Below, one piece after another: positions 28,430 to 37,591 of a DNA stretch of 64,000 nucleotides. The notes below the pieces were generated by a model. The model was not told the origin of the DNA. It did not search any database and saw nothing but the letters and a program-made list of their open reading frames with translations. Every line of letters begins with the position of its first letter. Position 1 is the stretch's first letter. Made by a program: the position numbers and the translations under genes. Source of the stretch: Pseudemcibacter aquimaris (GTDB lineage: Bacteria; Pseudomonadota; Alphaproteobacteria; Sphingomonadales; Emcibacteraceae); the NCBI RefSeq assembly GCF_028869115.1, contig NZ_CP079800.1, forward strand, positions 3,137,501-3,201,500. The letters are read 5' to 3'.

Positions 28430-29476
28430 ATGACCGCGAGCAATAAAATCACCATCACCAAACCCGATGACTGGCACCTTCATGTTCGTGATAATGAATA
28501 TCTGGCTGGTGTTCTGCCACATACGGCAGACCGTTTCCAACGCGCGATCATGATGCCTAACTTGGCAGAACCGGTAACCACAGTTGACATGGCAGAAAGT
28601 TACCGCGACCGCATTATTGATGCGCTTCCGGCAATTTATAAGCTAACATTTGACCCGCTTATGACGCTTTATCTGACCAACCGCACGAAAGTCTCCGAAA
28701 TTAAAAAGGCGCGTGACGCTGGCTTTGTGCATGCGGTGAAATGGTACCCTGCGGGTGCAACAACCAATTCTTCAAAGGGCGTTAGTGATATTGTCGCCTG
28801 TTATGATGTTCTTGAGGCCATGGCAGAAGAAGGCATGCCCTTACTTGTACATGGCGAAGTGACCGACCCGCATGTTGATGTTTTTGACCGCGAGAGAATT
28901 TTCATTGAACAATTCCTTGAGGGCATCATTAAAAACTTCCCGGACCTTAAGGTTGTTTTTGAACATATCACAACAAAATATGCCGTGGAACTTGTTGAAA
29001 AATCATCCGCCAATGTGGGCGCAACCATTACGGCCCATCACATGCTGTTAAACAGAAATGCGATGTTCCAAGGCGGCATCAAACCACATAATTATTGTTT
29101 GCCGATATTAAAACGTGAAGAACACCGCGAAGCCTTGGTCAAAGCGGCGACAAGTGGAAACAAAAAATTCTTCCTCGGTACTGATAGTGCACCACACACA
29201 AGAAACGCCAAAGAAAACGCCTGTGGATGCGCTGGTATATACACGGCCCACGGCGGCATTGAATTATATGCTGAAATTTTTGATAAGGCAGATGCCCTTG
29301 CCAAATTAGAAGGGTTCGCGAGCCATCACGGGCCTGATTTTTACGGTCTGCCAAGAAACCGTGAAAAAATCACACTCACCCGTAAGAAAGTAGCTATTCC
29401 GGAAAGCTTCCCATTTGGAAACGAAGAGGTCGTCCCGTTCCGCGCCGGTGGTGAATTGCTCTGGTCTATTGATTAA
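28430..29476 (+). CDS. pyrC: Dihydroorotase, class II
   Basis: Zinc enzyme that closes carbamoyl-aspartate to dihydroorotate in pyrimidine synthesis. Length 348 residues, matching E. coli PyrC. Visible motifs: DDWHLHVRDN (metal His pair) near 14-23, MMPNLAEPVTT, VKWYPAGATTNS with the metal-bridging Lys, LLVHGEV, AHHMLLNRN, and GTDSAPHT with the catalytic Asp. AAGGAATAA precedes ATG 28430. Confidence 0.95.
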   Translation: MTASNKITITKPDDWHLHVRDNEYLAGVLPHTADRFQRAIMMPNLAEPVTTVDMAESYRDRIIDALPAIYKLTFDPLMTLYLTNRTKVSEIKKARDAGFVHAVKWYPAGATTNSSKGVSDIVACYDVLEAMAEEGMPLLVHGEVTDPHVDVFDRERIFIEQFLEGIIKNFPDLKVVFEHITTKYAVELVEKSSANVGATITAHHMLLNRNAMFQGGIKPHNYCLPILKREEHREALVKAATSGNKKFFLGTDSAPHTRNAKENACGCAGIYTAHGGIELYAEIFDKADALAKLEGFASHHGPDFYGLPRNREKITLTRKKVAIPESFPFGNEEVVPFRAGGELLWSID

Positions 29477-29485
29477 ACCAGAGCA
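29457..29485. terminator. Hairpin between convergent pyrC and serine-hydrolase genes
   Basis: TGCTCTGGT, 11-base loop containing the pyrC stop, ACCAGAGCA: perfect 9-base stem. There is no T-tract on either strand, so efficiency as a bidirectional terminator is uncertain. Confidence 0.5.
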
Positions 29486-29491
29486 TTAATC

Positions 29492-30577
29492 TCACTTAAA
29501 GAATACATCCACCATATCGTGGGCATATTCAAGGCTGCTGAACTCACCACCTTCATCACGGTTTCTGAAAATCAGAAGTGAAAAATTCTTTTCCGGAATG
29601 CGGTAGTAAATATTGCGAAAACCAATTGAGCTGCCGGTATGATAATGCACATCCATGCCTTTATAATTTTCAAGGCGCCAGCCATAACCATAATTCATTA
29701 GCGTACCGTCATTGGTTTTTCGGTTTACGAACATGGCATCCATCATTTCCTGACTTAAAAGCTTATCCGTATAAAGGGCCTGATCCCATTTATAAAAATC
29801 TTCTAGACTTGAATATATGCCACCGTCACCCAACATGGCGCTCCAGTCATTTTGGTCGGTTTCAGTAATATCGCCATTTTCCGCAACAGTGTGTCCATAA
29901 GCACGGTTTGATACCACATTAACACCATCAACAAAGGCCAGTGTATTATCCATACCGATCGGGTCAAAAATATTTGCCTTTACATAATCACGCCAATGTT
30001 CGCCGGTAATTTTTTCAAGGATTTTGGTAAATAAAACATAGGCAGAATTGCTGTAAACATGCTGCTCGCCAACGGCAAAATCAACATCATCCAGGGTCAC
30101 CATGAAATCAAAAACATCCTGATCTGTAAATTGACGATCAAGACCCAATTCCGACATTGGGGCATAATCTTTTAATCCTGATGAATGTTGCAGCATATGG
30201 CGAATGGTAATATCTTTTCCATGTTCGGGATATTCAGGGAAGATGTCTGTCAGTGATGTATCGAGGGTCAACTGACCACGTTCCACAAGCTGTAAGATCG
30301 ACATCGCGGTGAATTGTTTGGTCACTGAAGCAAGACGGAAATTTGATTTTGGTGTTACCGGTGTGCCGTCTGCAACACGGGCCATGCCGTATCCTTTTTG
30401 CAAGGTAACCTTACCATCCTGAATAACCATCACGGCCGCACCCGGATTATTACCGGTAAAGGCTGCAAAAATTTCATCAATTTGTTGCTCGGATGTTTTT
30501 TCGTTTGTCATTTCCGTCTTCTCACTTGCGCAGGCTGTTAATAAACCCGCCATAAAAACCGCAATCCATTTTTTCAT
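29492..30577 (-). CDS. Serine hydrolase of the class C beta-lactamase superfamily, lipoprotein
   Basis: 361 residues with lipobox LLTAC (Cys16), so anchored to a membrane on the periplasmic side. All catalytic motifs are intact: S84-V-T-K87, Y175-S-N177 and H313-T-G315, with QHSSGL between the first two. Such proteins are D-aminopeptidases, carboxypeptidases or esterases far more often than true beta-lactamases. It precedes neither a regulator nor an ampC-type neighbour. dapF starts the upstream genes on this strand 11 bases away. Confidence 0.88.
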   Translation of the reverse strand: MKKWIAVFMAGLLTACASEKTEMTNEKTSEQQIDEIFAAFTGNNPGAAVMVIQDGKVTLQKGYGMARVADGTPVTPKSNFRLASVTKQFTAMSILQLVERGQLTLDTSLTDIFPEYPEHGKDITIRHMLQHSSGLKDYAPMSELGLDRQFTDQDVFDFMVTLDDVDFAVGEQHVYSNSAYVLFTKILEKITGEHWRDYVKANIFDPIGMDNTLAFVDGVNVVSNRAYGHTVAENGDITETDQNDWSAMLGDGGIYSSLEDFYKWDQALYTDKLLSQEMMDAMFVNRKTNDGTLMNYGYGWRLENYKGMDVHYHTGSSIGFRNIYYRIPEKNFSLLIFRNRDEGGEFSSLEYAHDMVDVFFK

Positions 30578-30588
30578 AGATCATCCCT

Positions 30589-31440
30589 CTATCTTTTTAA
30601 AAATCCGCTATAGCAATATTCTGCTGGTCCAGACATAACGGGCGATACCGCATCTTTATAAGAAATTTTTAAACTACCGCCCGGCATATGAACATTTGCC
30701 GATGGGGTTTTAATCAATCCGCGTTTAAAGGCCGCTGCAACCACGGCGCAGGACCCACTGCCGCAGGCTTGCGTCAATACACCTGGTCTTTCATAAACCT
30801 GAAACTTGATATTATCTTCATCCAATATTTCAGCAAGGCCCACATTGGCTGATTCTGGAAGCATTGGATGCTTTTGGATGCGTGCCCCAACCGCCGCCAG
30901 ATCAACACTATCAAAATCATCAACGAAATAAACAAGATGAGGATTCGCCACATTAATGGCAACACCGTCCGATACCCCCTCATCAGAAATATCCACATGA
31001 AGGGTATCACATTCTTTGGCGAGCGGAATTTTATCCCACTGATCCGAAATTTTGCCCATTTCTACGCTGTAATTATCACCATCGCGTTCGCAATGAAGCA
31101 CTTCGAAATTAATTTCTACGTCAATTTCATCAAGGCCAGTTTCGTCAAAAAAGAGCCGTGCGATACATCGGGTTGCATTACCGCAGGCTTCAACCTCTGG
31201 CCCGTCCGGATTATAAATACGAACACGGGCATATGCGCCCGCACCTGCTTCGGTTACTGGCTCAATAACCAGCAACTGTTCTGCCCCCACTCCCGTGCGT
31301 GGATCACATATTTGGATAATTTCTTCAGCTGTGGGCTTAAAAGGATCATTGCGGCCATCAACGATGGCAAAATGATTTTTAAGCCCCTGCATTTTTATAA
31401 ATGGACGCCCTTTTGGCGTTAAATCAGACCAGCTTTTCAT
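30589..31440 (-). CDS. dapF: Diaminopimelate epimerase
   Basis: Converts LL- to meso-diaminopimelate for lysine and peptidoglycan. The 283 residues carry both catalytic cysteines, in EACGNATRC and in ACGSGSC. The usual FxKMHGLGNDF start reads FIKMQGLKNHF here: the core Asn is kept but Gly-Asn-Asp is altered. It begins three bases after the aminotransferase stop, in one leftward unit. Confidence 0.93.
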   Translation of the reverse strand: MKSWSDLTPKGRPFIKMQGLKNHFAIVDGRNDPFKPTAEEIIQICDPRTGVGAEQLLVIEPVTEAGAGAYARVRIYNPDGPEVEACGNATRCIARLFFDETGLDEIDVEINFEVLHCERDGDNYSVEMGKISDQWDKIPLAKECDTLHVDISDEGVSDGVAINVANPHLVYFVDDFDSVDLAAVGARIQKHPMLPESANVGLAEILDEDNIKFQVYERPGVLTQACGSGSCAVVAAAFKRGLIKTPSANVHMPGGSLKISYKDAVSPVMSGPAEYCYSGFLKR

Positions 31441-31443
31441 AAA

Positions 31444-32643
31444 TTATGAAATAAAAAGCGATGCAATTGCATCGGTTACATATTCAATATTATCTTCCGT
31501 AAGCCCCGCCATATTCACACGACCATTGGCCATAAAGAAAATATAATGATCATTAATCAACGTTTGAATTTGTTCCGCTGATAATGTCAGATAAGAAAAC
31601 ATACCATTTTGTTCAGCGATATAACCAAAACCGCTGTTTGGCGCTTTTTTATTCATCAATTCAACAAAAAGAGTACGCATTTTCTTAACACGGTTTCTCA
31701 TTTCATCAACTTCGTTGATCCATTCAGCTTTAAGATCAGGTGTTCCAAGAATATGCGCGGCAACAGCCGCACCATGATCAGGTGGCATAGAATAATTTGC
31801 ACGTACTGCACCGAGTAAATGTGATGCGTTTGTGCTATGCAGTTCTTCTGATGATGATACAAGTGTAATCGCACCCGCACGGTCACGGTACATTGCAAAG
31901 TTTTTTGAACAAGAACTTGCAATCAATGCTTCCGGTAATTTTTCTGCCATCAGTCGTGCCGCATAACTATCTTCATCAATACCGTTACCAAAACCTTGAT
32001 AAGCAAAATCAACAAATGGGATTAGACCTTTTTCTTTCATCAGGTCGGCTAGCTCATTCCATTGTTCTTTGCTTAAATCTGCACCAGACGCATTATGACA
32101 ACAACCATGCAGAATAACCACGTCGCCTTCTTTTGCACCGCTTAGGTCTTCAAGCATACCTTCATAAAGGAACTCACCACCCTTGATATCATAATAACGA
32201 TATGGTTTTGGTGTTAACCCAAGCGATTTTGTAATTGCTGTGTGGTTCGGCCATGTCGGGTCAGAAATCCAGATATTTGCATTGGGGTTACATGTTTTCA
32301 CAAATTCAAGACCAATGCGAACACCGCCTGTACCGCCAGGTGTTTGGAATGTTGAAACACGGTTTTCTTTCACCGCAACATGATCATCACCAATCATCAT
32401 ATCTTGGACAAGCTGATTAAATTCAGGATTTCCTGCCGGTGAAAGGTAAGTTTTCGTTGCCTGATTTTCCACCAGGTATTTTTCAGCTTTTTTCACGCTG
32501 TTTAAAATTGCCGTGTTGCCCTCAGCGTCTTTATATACACCTACACCCAGATCAACTTTGTTCGGGTTTTCGCATGCACGAAACATTTTCGAAACCATCA
32601 AAATTGGATCATCGCCCATCGGGGCCAAACCGCTGAATAGCAT
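31444..32643 (-). CDS. Aromatic/aspartate aminotransferase, class I
   Basis: PLP transaminase of 399 residues, the length of AspC/TyrB. Seen: YLSPAGNPEF, GGTGGVR near 108, HGCCHNASGADLS, FVDFAYQGFG and the PLP lysine in SSCSKNFAMYRDRAG. These are shared by AspC and TyrB, so substrate range cannot be settled by eye. Members of this family supply aspartate, tyrosine and phenylalanine. It lies upstream of dapF in the same direction, which fits amino-acid synthesis from aspartate. Confidence 0.9.
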   Translation of the reverse strand: MLFSGLAPMGDDPILMVSKMFRACENPNKVDLGVGVYKDAEGNTAILNSVKKAEKYLVENQATKTYLSPAGNPEFNQLVQDMMIGDDHVAVKENRVSTFQTPGGTGGVRIGLEFVKTCNPNANIWISDPTWPNHTAITKSLGLTPKPYRYYDIKGGEFLYEGMLEDLSGAKEGDVVILHGCCHNASGADLSKEQWNELADLMKEKGLIPFVDFAYQGFGNGIDEDSYAARLMAEKLPEALIASSCSKNFAMYRDRAGAITLVSSSEELHSTNASHLLGAVRANYSMPPDHGAAVAAHILGTPDLKAEWINEVDEMRNRVKKMRTLFVELMNKKAPNSGFGYIAEQNGMFSYLTLSAEQIQTLINDHYIFFMANGRVNMAGLTEDNIEYVTDAIASLFIS

Positions 32644-32758
32644 TTCATTTTTCCTTTATATATTTGAGCGGTGCAGAAGCACGTCTTCGCTCGTTAAAAT
32701 TACCATTGGATTTAATTTTTCTTGCGCCCTGCTGTCAATGAAAACTTATCAAGAACGA

Positions 32759-33352
32759 CTAGTTTTTATCACTGATCAGTATTTTTCTGACCCGTCCATT
32801 AAGTTCAGGGATAATTTCCGTTTGAAACCATGGGTTTTTCTTTAGCCAGATATTATTTCTGGGACTCGGGTGCGGCAAAACCATAATATGATCACCATAC
32901 TCATGATAGCATTTTACCGTTTCAGTGAGTGTGCGTTTTTTCTGGCCCTTTAGATGCCAATTGATGGCGTATCCACCAATGATCAATGTTAATTCAACAT
33001 TTTTTAAATGTTCCATAATCTCATCACGCCAGATATCTGCGCATTCTGGTCTAGGAGGCAAGTCACCCGTTTTTCCCGTGCCCGGATAACAAAACCCCAT
33101 GGGAACAAGTGCGATTTTACGCTCATCATAAAATTGTTCGCGGTCTATTCCCATCCATTCTCTTAACCGGTCACCACTTGGGTCATTAAAAGGGATACCT
33201 GTTTCATGCACCCTGATGCCCGGGGCTTGCCCGACAATAAGAATTTTTGCCGTGCTGCTTGCCTGAATAACAGGGCGAGGACCACAGGGCAAATTATCTT
33301 CACATATTCTGCAAGATCTTATTTCTGATAATAATGTATCAAAGTTTCTCAT
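32759..33352 (-). CDS. Uracil-DNA glycosylase family protein
   Basis: 197 residues of the UDG superfamily. Motif I reads GQAPGIRVHETGIPFNDPSG and the late His motif is LPHPSPRNN. The N-terminal CRICEDNLPCGPRPV has two Cys but I do not see the four ligands of family 4/5 Fe-S enzymes. The reaction (uracil excision) is inferred. ATG 33352 is preferred over one at 33367, because the latter lies inside the terminator stem of the preceding gene. Confidence 0.82.
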   Translation of the reverse strand: MRNFDTLLSEIRSCRICEDNLPCGPRPVIQASSTAKILIVGQAPGIRVHETGIPFNDPSGDRLREWMGIDREQFYDERKIALVPMGFCYPGTGKTGDLPPRPECADIWRDEIMEHLKNVELTLIIGGYAINWHLKGQKKRTLTETVKCYHEYGDHIMVLPHPSPRNNIWLKKNPWFQTEIIPELNGRVRKILISDKN

Positions 33353-33387
33353 AAAAAAACGGCGCATTTATTACTAAACACGCCGCC
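33353..33387 (-). terminator. Rho-independent terminator of the cystine symporter gene
   Basis: On the minus strand a GC-rich arm (GGCGGCG), a loop of about 16 bases, CGCCG and seven T. The U-tract touches the ATG of the next gene (33352). Confidence 0.65.
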
Positions 33388-33409
33388 TTAAATAATTCAT
33401 TAAATTTCA

Positions 33410-34780
33410 TTATTCTGCTGGTTGTTCAGTGGCATCCGTCTCTTCAACCTTAATGAAACGACTTGTAATGACACCGGCCGTCATAGCGCCATTCACATTC
33501 AGCGCCGTTCTCGCCATATCAATCAATGGCTCAATTGAAATCAATAGCGCAACGATCTCGATCGGCAGTCCCATTGCCGGTAACACGATCATAGCCGCAA
33601 ATGTTGCACCGCCACCGATACCAGCAACACCAAATGAACTGATGGTTACAATACCGACAAGGGTCGCCAGAAATGTGAAGTCGACCTCAACACCAACGGT
33701 TGGCGCCACCATTAATGCAAGCATGGTCGGATAAATGCCCGCACAGCCATTTTGACCAATGGTCGCCCCAAATGTAGCCGCCATATTGGCAATTGATTTT
33801 GGCACACCAAGCTTACGGGTTTGTGCATCCACATTAAGCGGAATACAAGCAGCCGAGCTCCTGGATGTAAAGGCGAATGTCAGCACCGGGAAAACGCTTT
33901 TGAAAAATTTACGTGGATTATATCCGGTAAGGCTTAATAGCAAACCATGCACCATAAACATAATCGCGATCGCAATGTAACTGGCCACAATAAATTTACC
34001 TAAATTCAAGATATCTTGCGGGTCTGATCCTGCCACGACGCGGATCATTAATGCCATCACACCATATGGTGTTAAGGACATCACAATCTTAACCAATCTC
34101 ATCACAATGGTTTGTAATACATCAATACCTTTATGAAAGGCTTCTTTATGTACAGGATGTTCTTCTGTTGCTTTAAGCGCCGCAATCCCGAATAAAATGG
34201 AAAAGACTACAACAGAAATGATCGACATGGCCCCGGCTTGTCCGGATAGACTTAGGAAAATATTCCTTGGAATAAAGGACACGAGCATTGATTGAACTGT
34301 TAAATCATCGACACGACCCTGACGTCCTTCGATGGTTGCTAGGCGCGCCGTTTCACGTTCACCGCTCACCATACCTTCGGCCGAAAGGCTGAAAACTTCT
34401 GTCACACCAATGGCCACTACAGATGAAATCATTGTGGTTAAAACGAGCACAGCAACCACTGAACCACCGATCTTACCCAGCGATGTTACCTCATCAATCT
34501 TGGTAACCGCCGATACCATTGAAACGACAATAAGCGGCATAATAACCATGTAAAGAAGACTCACATACCCATTGGCGACCACATTGGTCCAGGCCAGTGT
34601 TTCCTTGGCTGTTTGCGTATCCGTACCGTAAAAGAGCTGCAACGCCGCCCCAAAGGCAACACCAGCCAGTAAGCCCATGATCACTTTTCTGGAAAGTTTC
34701 ATATCTTTCTTGCTGAATTTTGCGAGTAACACCAATAACCCAACAAAGACCGCAAGATTTAAAAGCACAGTAATTGACAT
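33410..34780 (-). CDS. tcyP: Dicarboxylate/amino acid:cation symporter, L-cystine transporter TcyP-like
   Basis: Sodium- or proton-coupled importer of the DAACS (GltP) family, 456 residues from ATG 34780. That ATG has AAGGAA upstream; an in-frame start at 34864 would add 28 poorly matching residues. The signature serine-rich stretch is TFAFTSRSSAA and the ion/substrate site GATIGQNG. The long run from VMSLTPYG to TALNVNGAMTAG matches, from memory, the E. coli L-cystine carrier TcyP (YdjN) much better than GltP or DctA. About eight helices plus two re-entrant loops are expected. Confidence 0.85.
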   Translation of the reverse strand: MSITVLLNLAVFVGLLVLLAKFSKKDMKLSRKVIMGLLAGVAFGAALQLFYGTDTQTAKETLAWTNVVANGYVSLLYMVIMPLIVVSMVSAVTKIDEVTSLGKIGGSVVAVLVLTTMISSVVAIGVTEVFSLSAEGMVSGERETARLATIEGRQGRVDDLTVQSMLVSFIPRNIFLSLSGQAGAMSIISVVVFSILFGIAALKATEEHPVHKEAFHKGIDVLQTIVMRLVKIVMSLTPYGVMALMIRVVAGSDPQDILNLGKFIVASYIAIAIMFMVHGLLLSLTGYNPRKFFKSVFPVLTFAFTSRSSAACIPLNVDAQTRKLGVPKSIANMAATFGATIGQNGCAGIYPTMLALMVAPTVGVEVDFTFLATLVGIVTISSFGVAGIGGGATFAAMIVLPAMGLPIEIVALLISIEPLIDMARTALNVNGAMTAGVITSRFIKVEETDATEQPAE

Positions 34781-34876
34781 ATAAAATTCCTTAAACCACT
34801 GGCAATGAACACCTTCATCGCCCAACCCCACTTCTTTAATAGTCATTATCACGCAAAACTTCAAGAGATCACAAAA

Positions 34877-34910
34877 GAATTATTTCCTAATAAGTTATGT
34901 TAAATAATTC
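34877..34910. repeat. Inverted repeat GAATTATTT / AAATAATTC
   Basis: Perfect 9-base arms 16 bases apart, all AT-rich. Located just upstream of the cystine symporter start; possibly chance in such DNA. Confidence 0.3.
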
Positions 34911-34978
34911 ATTTTTCAAAATTTATACCATTTTTTCCAAAATTTAAGGATGTTATTTTTCATTATGGTAATTCACAA

Positions 34979-35017
34979 AATTATATTTTGTATATTTATG
35001 TTTTTCAAAATATAATT
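34979..35017. repeat. Inverted repeat AATTATATTTTG / CAAAATATAATT
   Basis: Perfect 12-base arms around a 15-base loop, about 140 bases before the first gene of the polysaccharide locus. Confidence 0.5.
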
Positions 35018-35062
35018 CTATTTTCATTCAGGCACGTGCTTAATCGGCAATTTTTATATTCA

Positions 35063-35101
35063 AATATGAGAACAATTTTTGTGTCATCTTGTTCTCATAT
35101 T
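35063..35101. repeat. 13-base perfect inverted repeat in the polysaccharide locus leader
   Basis: AATATGAGAACAA, 13-base loop, TTGTTCTCATATT. It ends 54 bases before the tviB-like ATG. It could be a dimeric regulator site or a leader hairpin; no U-tract follows directly. Confidence 0.6.
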
Positions 35102-35155
35102 AAATATGTTATACAAGCAATGTTTTATTAAACTAATACTTTTGGAATATATTGA

Positions 35156-36430
35156 ATGCTACTTGAAAATACTAAAATCGCCGTTATTGGTCTTGGGTAC
35201 GTTGGGCTGCCACTGGCTGTTGAATTTGGTAAAAAACGCGAAACATTGGGGTTTGAAATTAATCAATCTCGCGTTGATGAACTAATTGGTGGTGAAGATA
35301 GCACACTAGAATGCTCATCAGATGAATTAACTGAAGCCACGTATTTAAAATACACAACAGATATTGAAAAACTGAAAAACTGTAATGTTTATATTGTAAC
35401 GGTGCCCACGCCGATCAATGAACATAAACAACCCGACCTAACCCCACTTGAAAAAGCATCAGAAATGCTTGGAGGTGTGATTAATAAAGGTGATATCATC
35501 ATCTATGAGTCAACCGTTTATCCTGGATGCACAGAAGAAGTATGTATGCCGATCCTCGAAAAAACTTCCGGATCAAAATTTAATCAGGATTTTTTCCTAG
35601 GATATAGCCCGGAACGAATCAATCCGGGGGATAAAGAACACAGATTACCGACAATTAAAAAAGTCACATCTGGCTCAACACCAGAAATTGCAGAACTGGT
35701 TGATAAAATATATCAGGATATTATTACAGCTGGCACACATTTGGCGCCAAGTATTAAAGTCGCTGAAGCTGCGAAAGTCATTGAGAATACACAGCGCGAT
35801 GTCAACATTTCCTTAATCAATGAACTAGCCAAAATTTTCAATATGCTTGATATTGATACACTGGATGTTCTTGAAGCTGCTGGCACAAAATGGAATTTCT
35901 TACCCTTCCGTCCCGGCCTTGTTGGTGGACACTGTATTGGTGTTGATCCTTATTACTTAACCTATAAAGCGCAATCAATCGGTTATAATCCGGAAGTAAT
36001 TTTATCCGGAAGACGTATAAATGATGGCATGGGCGAATATGTTGTGACACAGCTCATCAAAAAAATGATCAAAAACAAAATTCAGGTTGATGACTCAAAT
36101 ATACTTCTGATGGGATTAACATTTAAAGAAAATTGTCCTGATCTTAGAAACACAAAAGTAATAGATATTATTTCTGAACTCAAAGAATATAATGTCAATG
36201 TCGATATCTATGACCCTTGGGTCTCTGAAGAAGAAGCGCAAGAAGAATATGGCTTAAAATTGCATACTAATCCTGAAATAGGCGCATATGATGCCGTAAT
36301 CGTGGCTGTGGCACATAATGAATTTATCAAAATTGGCCCTGATGGAATACGCGAATACCTGAAAAGGGGAGGATTATTTTATGACCTTAAATCCTTATTT
36401 GAAAAAGACAAATCTGACTTAAGGTTATAA
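35156..36430 (+). CDS. tviB: UDP-N-acetylhexosamine 6-dehydrogenase (TviB/WbpO type)
   Basis: NAD-dependent double oxidation of C6 giving UDP-GlcNAcA (or UDP-GalNAcA). The 424-residue UDP-glucose/GDP-mannose dehydrogenase family protein shows [10 protein letters not shown] at 12-21, ESTVYPG, the catalytic Cys in [12 protein letters not shown], and [12 protein letters not shown] in the C-terminal domain. [13 protein letters not shown] and [10 protein letters not shown] are typical of TviB/WbpO rather than UDP-glucose dehydrogenase. The next gene, a TviC-like epimerase, starts four bases after its stop. The product can also feed the WbpB-D-E-I set. Confidence 0.88.
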   Translation: MLLENTKIAVIGLGYVGLPLAVEFGKKRETLGFEINQSRVDELIGGEDSTLECSSDELTEATYLKYTTDIEKLKNCNVYIVTVPTPINEHKQPDLTPLEKASEMLGGVINKGDIIIYESTVYPGCTEEVCMPILEKTSGSKFNQDFFLGYSPERINPGDKEHRLPTIKKVTSGSTPEIAELVDKIYQDIITAGTHLAPSIKVAEAAKVIENTQRDVNISLINELAKIFNMLDIDTLDVLEAAGTKWNFLPFRPGLVGGHCIGVDPYYLTYKAQSIGYNPEVILSGRRINDGMGEYVVTQLIKKMIKNKIQVDDSNILLMGLTFKENCPDLRNTKVIDIISELKEYNVNVDIYDPWVSEEEAQEEYGLKLHTNPEIGAYDAVIVAVAHNEFIKIGPDGIREYLKRGGLFYDLKSLFEKDKSDLRL

Positions 36431-36433
36431 TCT

Positions 36434-37468
36434 ATGTCACGATATGATGAAATCAAAAATCAAATAAAAAATGATCCCAAGACATGGCTCATCACTGGGG
36501 TAGCCGGCTTCATTGGTTCAAATCTACTTGAGGCGTTATTACTAATGGATCAAAAAGTTATCGGACTTGATGATTTTGCGACTGGTCATCAGCATAATCT
36601 TGATGAAGTGGCATCTATTGTTTCAAAAGAGCAATGGAAAAATTTTCAATTTAGCAAAGGTGATATTCGTGATCTCGAAACATGCGTAAATGCCGTTCAA
36701 GGCATTGATTATGTCTTGCATCAAGCAGCCTTAGGCTCTGTTCCCCGTTCGATTGCTGACCCTCTAACAAGTAATACCGTCAATGTAACGGGCTTTCTCA
36801 ATATGATAACAGCCTCTAAAGATGCTGGTGTCAAAAACTTCGTTTATGCGGCATCCAGTTCTACATATGGCGACCATCCAGAGCTTCCGAAAATCGAAGA
36901 AAATATAGGAAAACCATTATCACCATACGCCGTTACTAAATATGTCAACGAACTCTATGCCGATGTATTCAAAAGAACATATAATTTTAATTCAATTGGC
37001 CTAAGATATTTCAACGTTTTTGGGAAAAGACAAGATCCAAATGGGGCATATGCTGCTGTCATTCCAAAATGGGCTTCAGCAATAATTCAAAATGATGATA
37101 TCTTTATTAATGGGGATGGTGAAACAAGCAGAGATTTCTGCTTTATCGAAAATACTGTGCAAGCAAATATTCTTGCGGCCCTCGCCCCTGAAAATGGATT
37201 AAATCAGGTATATAATGTAGCACTTGGTGATCGAACCACTTTGAATGAATTATTTGAAAACATCAAAAATGCCTTATCCGAAAACAATATTGAATATACT
37301 AAAGATCCAATTCATCAAGATTTTAGAGAAGGTGATGTAAGGCATTCACAAGCCGATATTTCAAGAATTAGTACATTACTTGGATATTCCCCCAATTATA
37401 AAATCAAAAATGGTATTAAGAAAGCGATGCCATGGTATGTCAAAAATCTGACAAAAATCCAAAACTAA
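36434..37468 (+). CDS. tviC: UDP-N-acetylhexosamine(uronate) 4-epimerase (TviC/WbpP type)
   Basis: Extended SDR of 344 residues that inverts C4, for example UDP-GlcNAcA to UDP-GalNAcA. The NAD motif GVAGFIGS is at 22-29, YxxxK is in SPYAVTKYV, and an N-terminal extension of about 15 residues precedes the Rossmann fold as in WbpP/Tvi[10 protein letters not shown] and [19 protein letters not shown] are shared with that group. Directly behind the dehydrogenase, as in the Vi antigen locus. Confidence 0.86.
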   Translation: MSRYDEIKNQIKNDPKTWLITGVAGFIGSNLLEALLLMDQKVIGLDDFATGHQHNLDEVASIVSKEQWKNFQFSKGDIRDLETCVNAVQGIDYVLHQAALGSVPRSIADPLTSNTVNVTGFLNMITASKDAGVKNFVYAASSSTYGDHPELPKIEENIGKPLSPYAVTKYVNELYADVFKRTYNFNSIGLRYFNVFGKRQDPNGAYAAVIPKWASAIIQNDDIFINGDGETSRDFCFIENTVQANILAALAPENGLNQVYNVALGDRTTLNELFENIKNALSENNIEYTKDPIHQDFREGDVRHSQADISRISTLLGYSPNYKIKNGIKKAMPWYVKNLTKIQN

Positions 37469-37526
37469 TATTTTTGATGGTCATTAGTTATACTATTCTG
37501 TAGATATATAATTACTATATAGATTA

Positions 37527-37582
37527 TTTCCCCAATTAATTGTATTACAACAAAATTGATTCATTAATTTATTTTGGGGAAA
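37527..37582 (+). promoter_or_regulatory. Nested inverted repeat in the cysD leader
   Basis: TTTCCCCAA (37527-37535) pairs with TTGGGGAAA (37574-37582), and just inside AATTAAT pairs with ATTAATT. As RNA this would fold next to the GTAGGA ribosome site of cysD, so it could control translation; it could also be a pair of protein sites in opposite orientation. Confidence 0.45.
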
Positions 37583-37591
37583 GTAGGATAC

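Larger units (their letters stand above)
34781..35155. other. 375-base gene-free region before the polysaccharide locus
   Basis: Very AT-rich, no credible coding frame. It holds three nested inverted repeats listed separately (34877-34910, 34979-35017, 35063-35101) and a GCACGTGC palindrome at 35032-35039. No GGCGGTAG ops/JUMPstart element was found. Confidence 0.7.

Noticed and set aside
29492-30577. True AmpC beta-lactamase (antibiotic resistance)
   Set aside because: Motifs fit the broad serine-hydrolase superfamily, it is a lipoprotein, and no ampR is adjacent; resistance cannot be claimed.
30868-31422. 184-residue + frame opposite dapF
   Set aside because: Shadow of dapF, whose catalytic cysteines are intact.
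34877-34910. 9-base inverted repeat as an independent finding
   Set aside because: All-AT arms in AT-rich DNA; kept only as a low-confidence feature.
35032-35039. GCACGTGC palindrome as a specific operator
   Set aside because: Eight bases is too short to claim without recurrence.
34781-35155. ops/JUMPstart element for RfaH in the capsule leader
   Set aside because: No GGCGGTAG sequence found.
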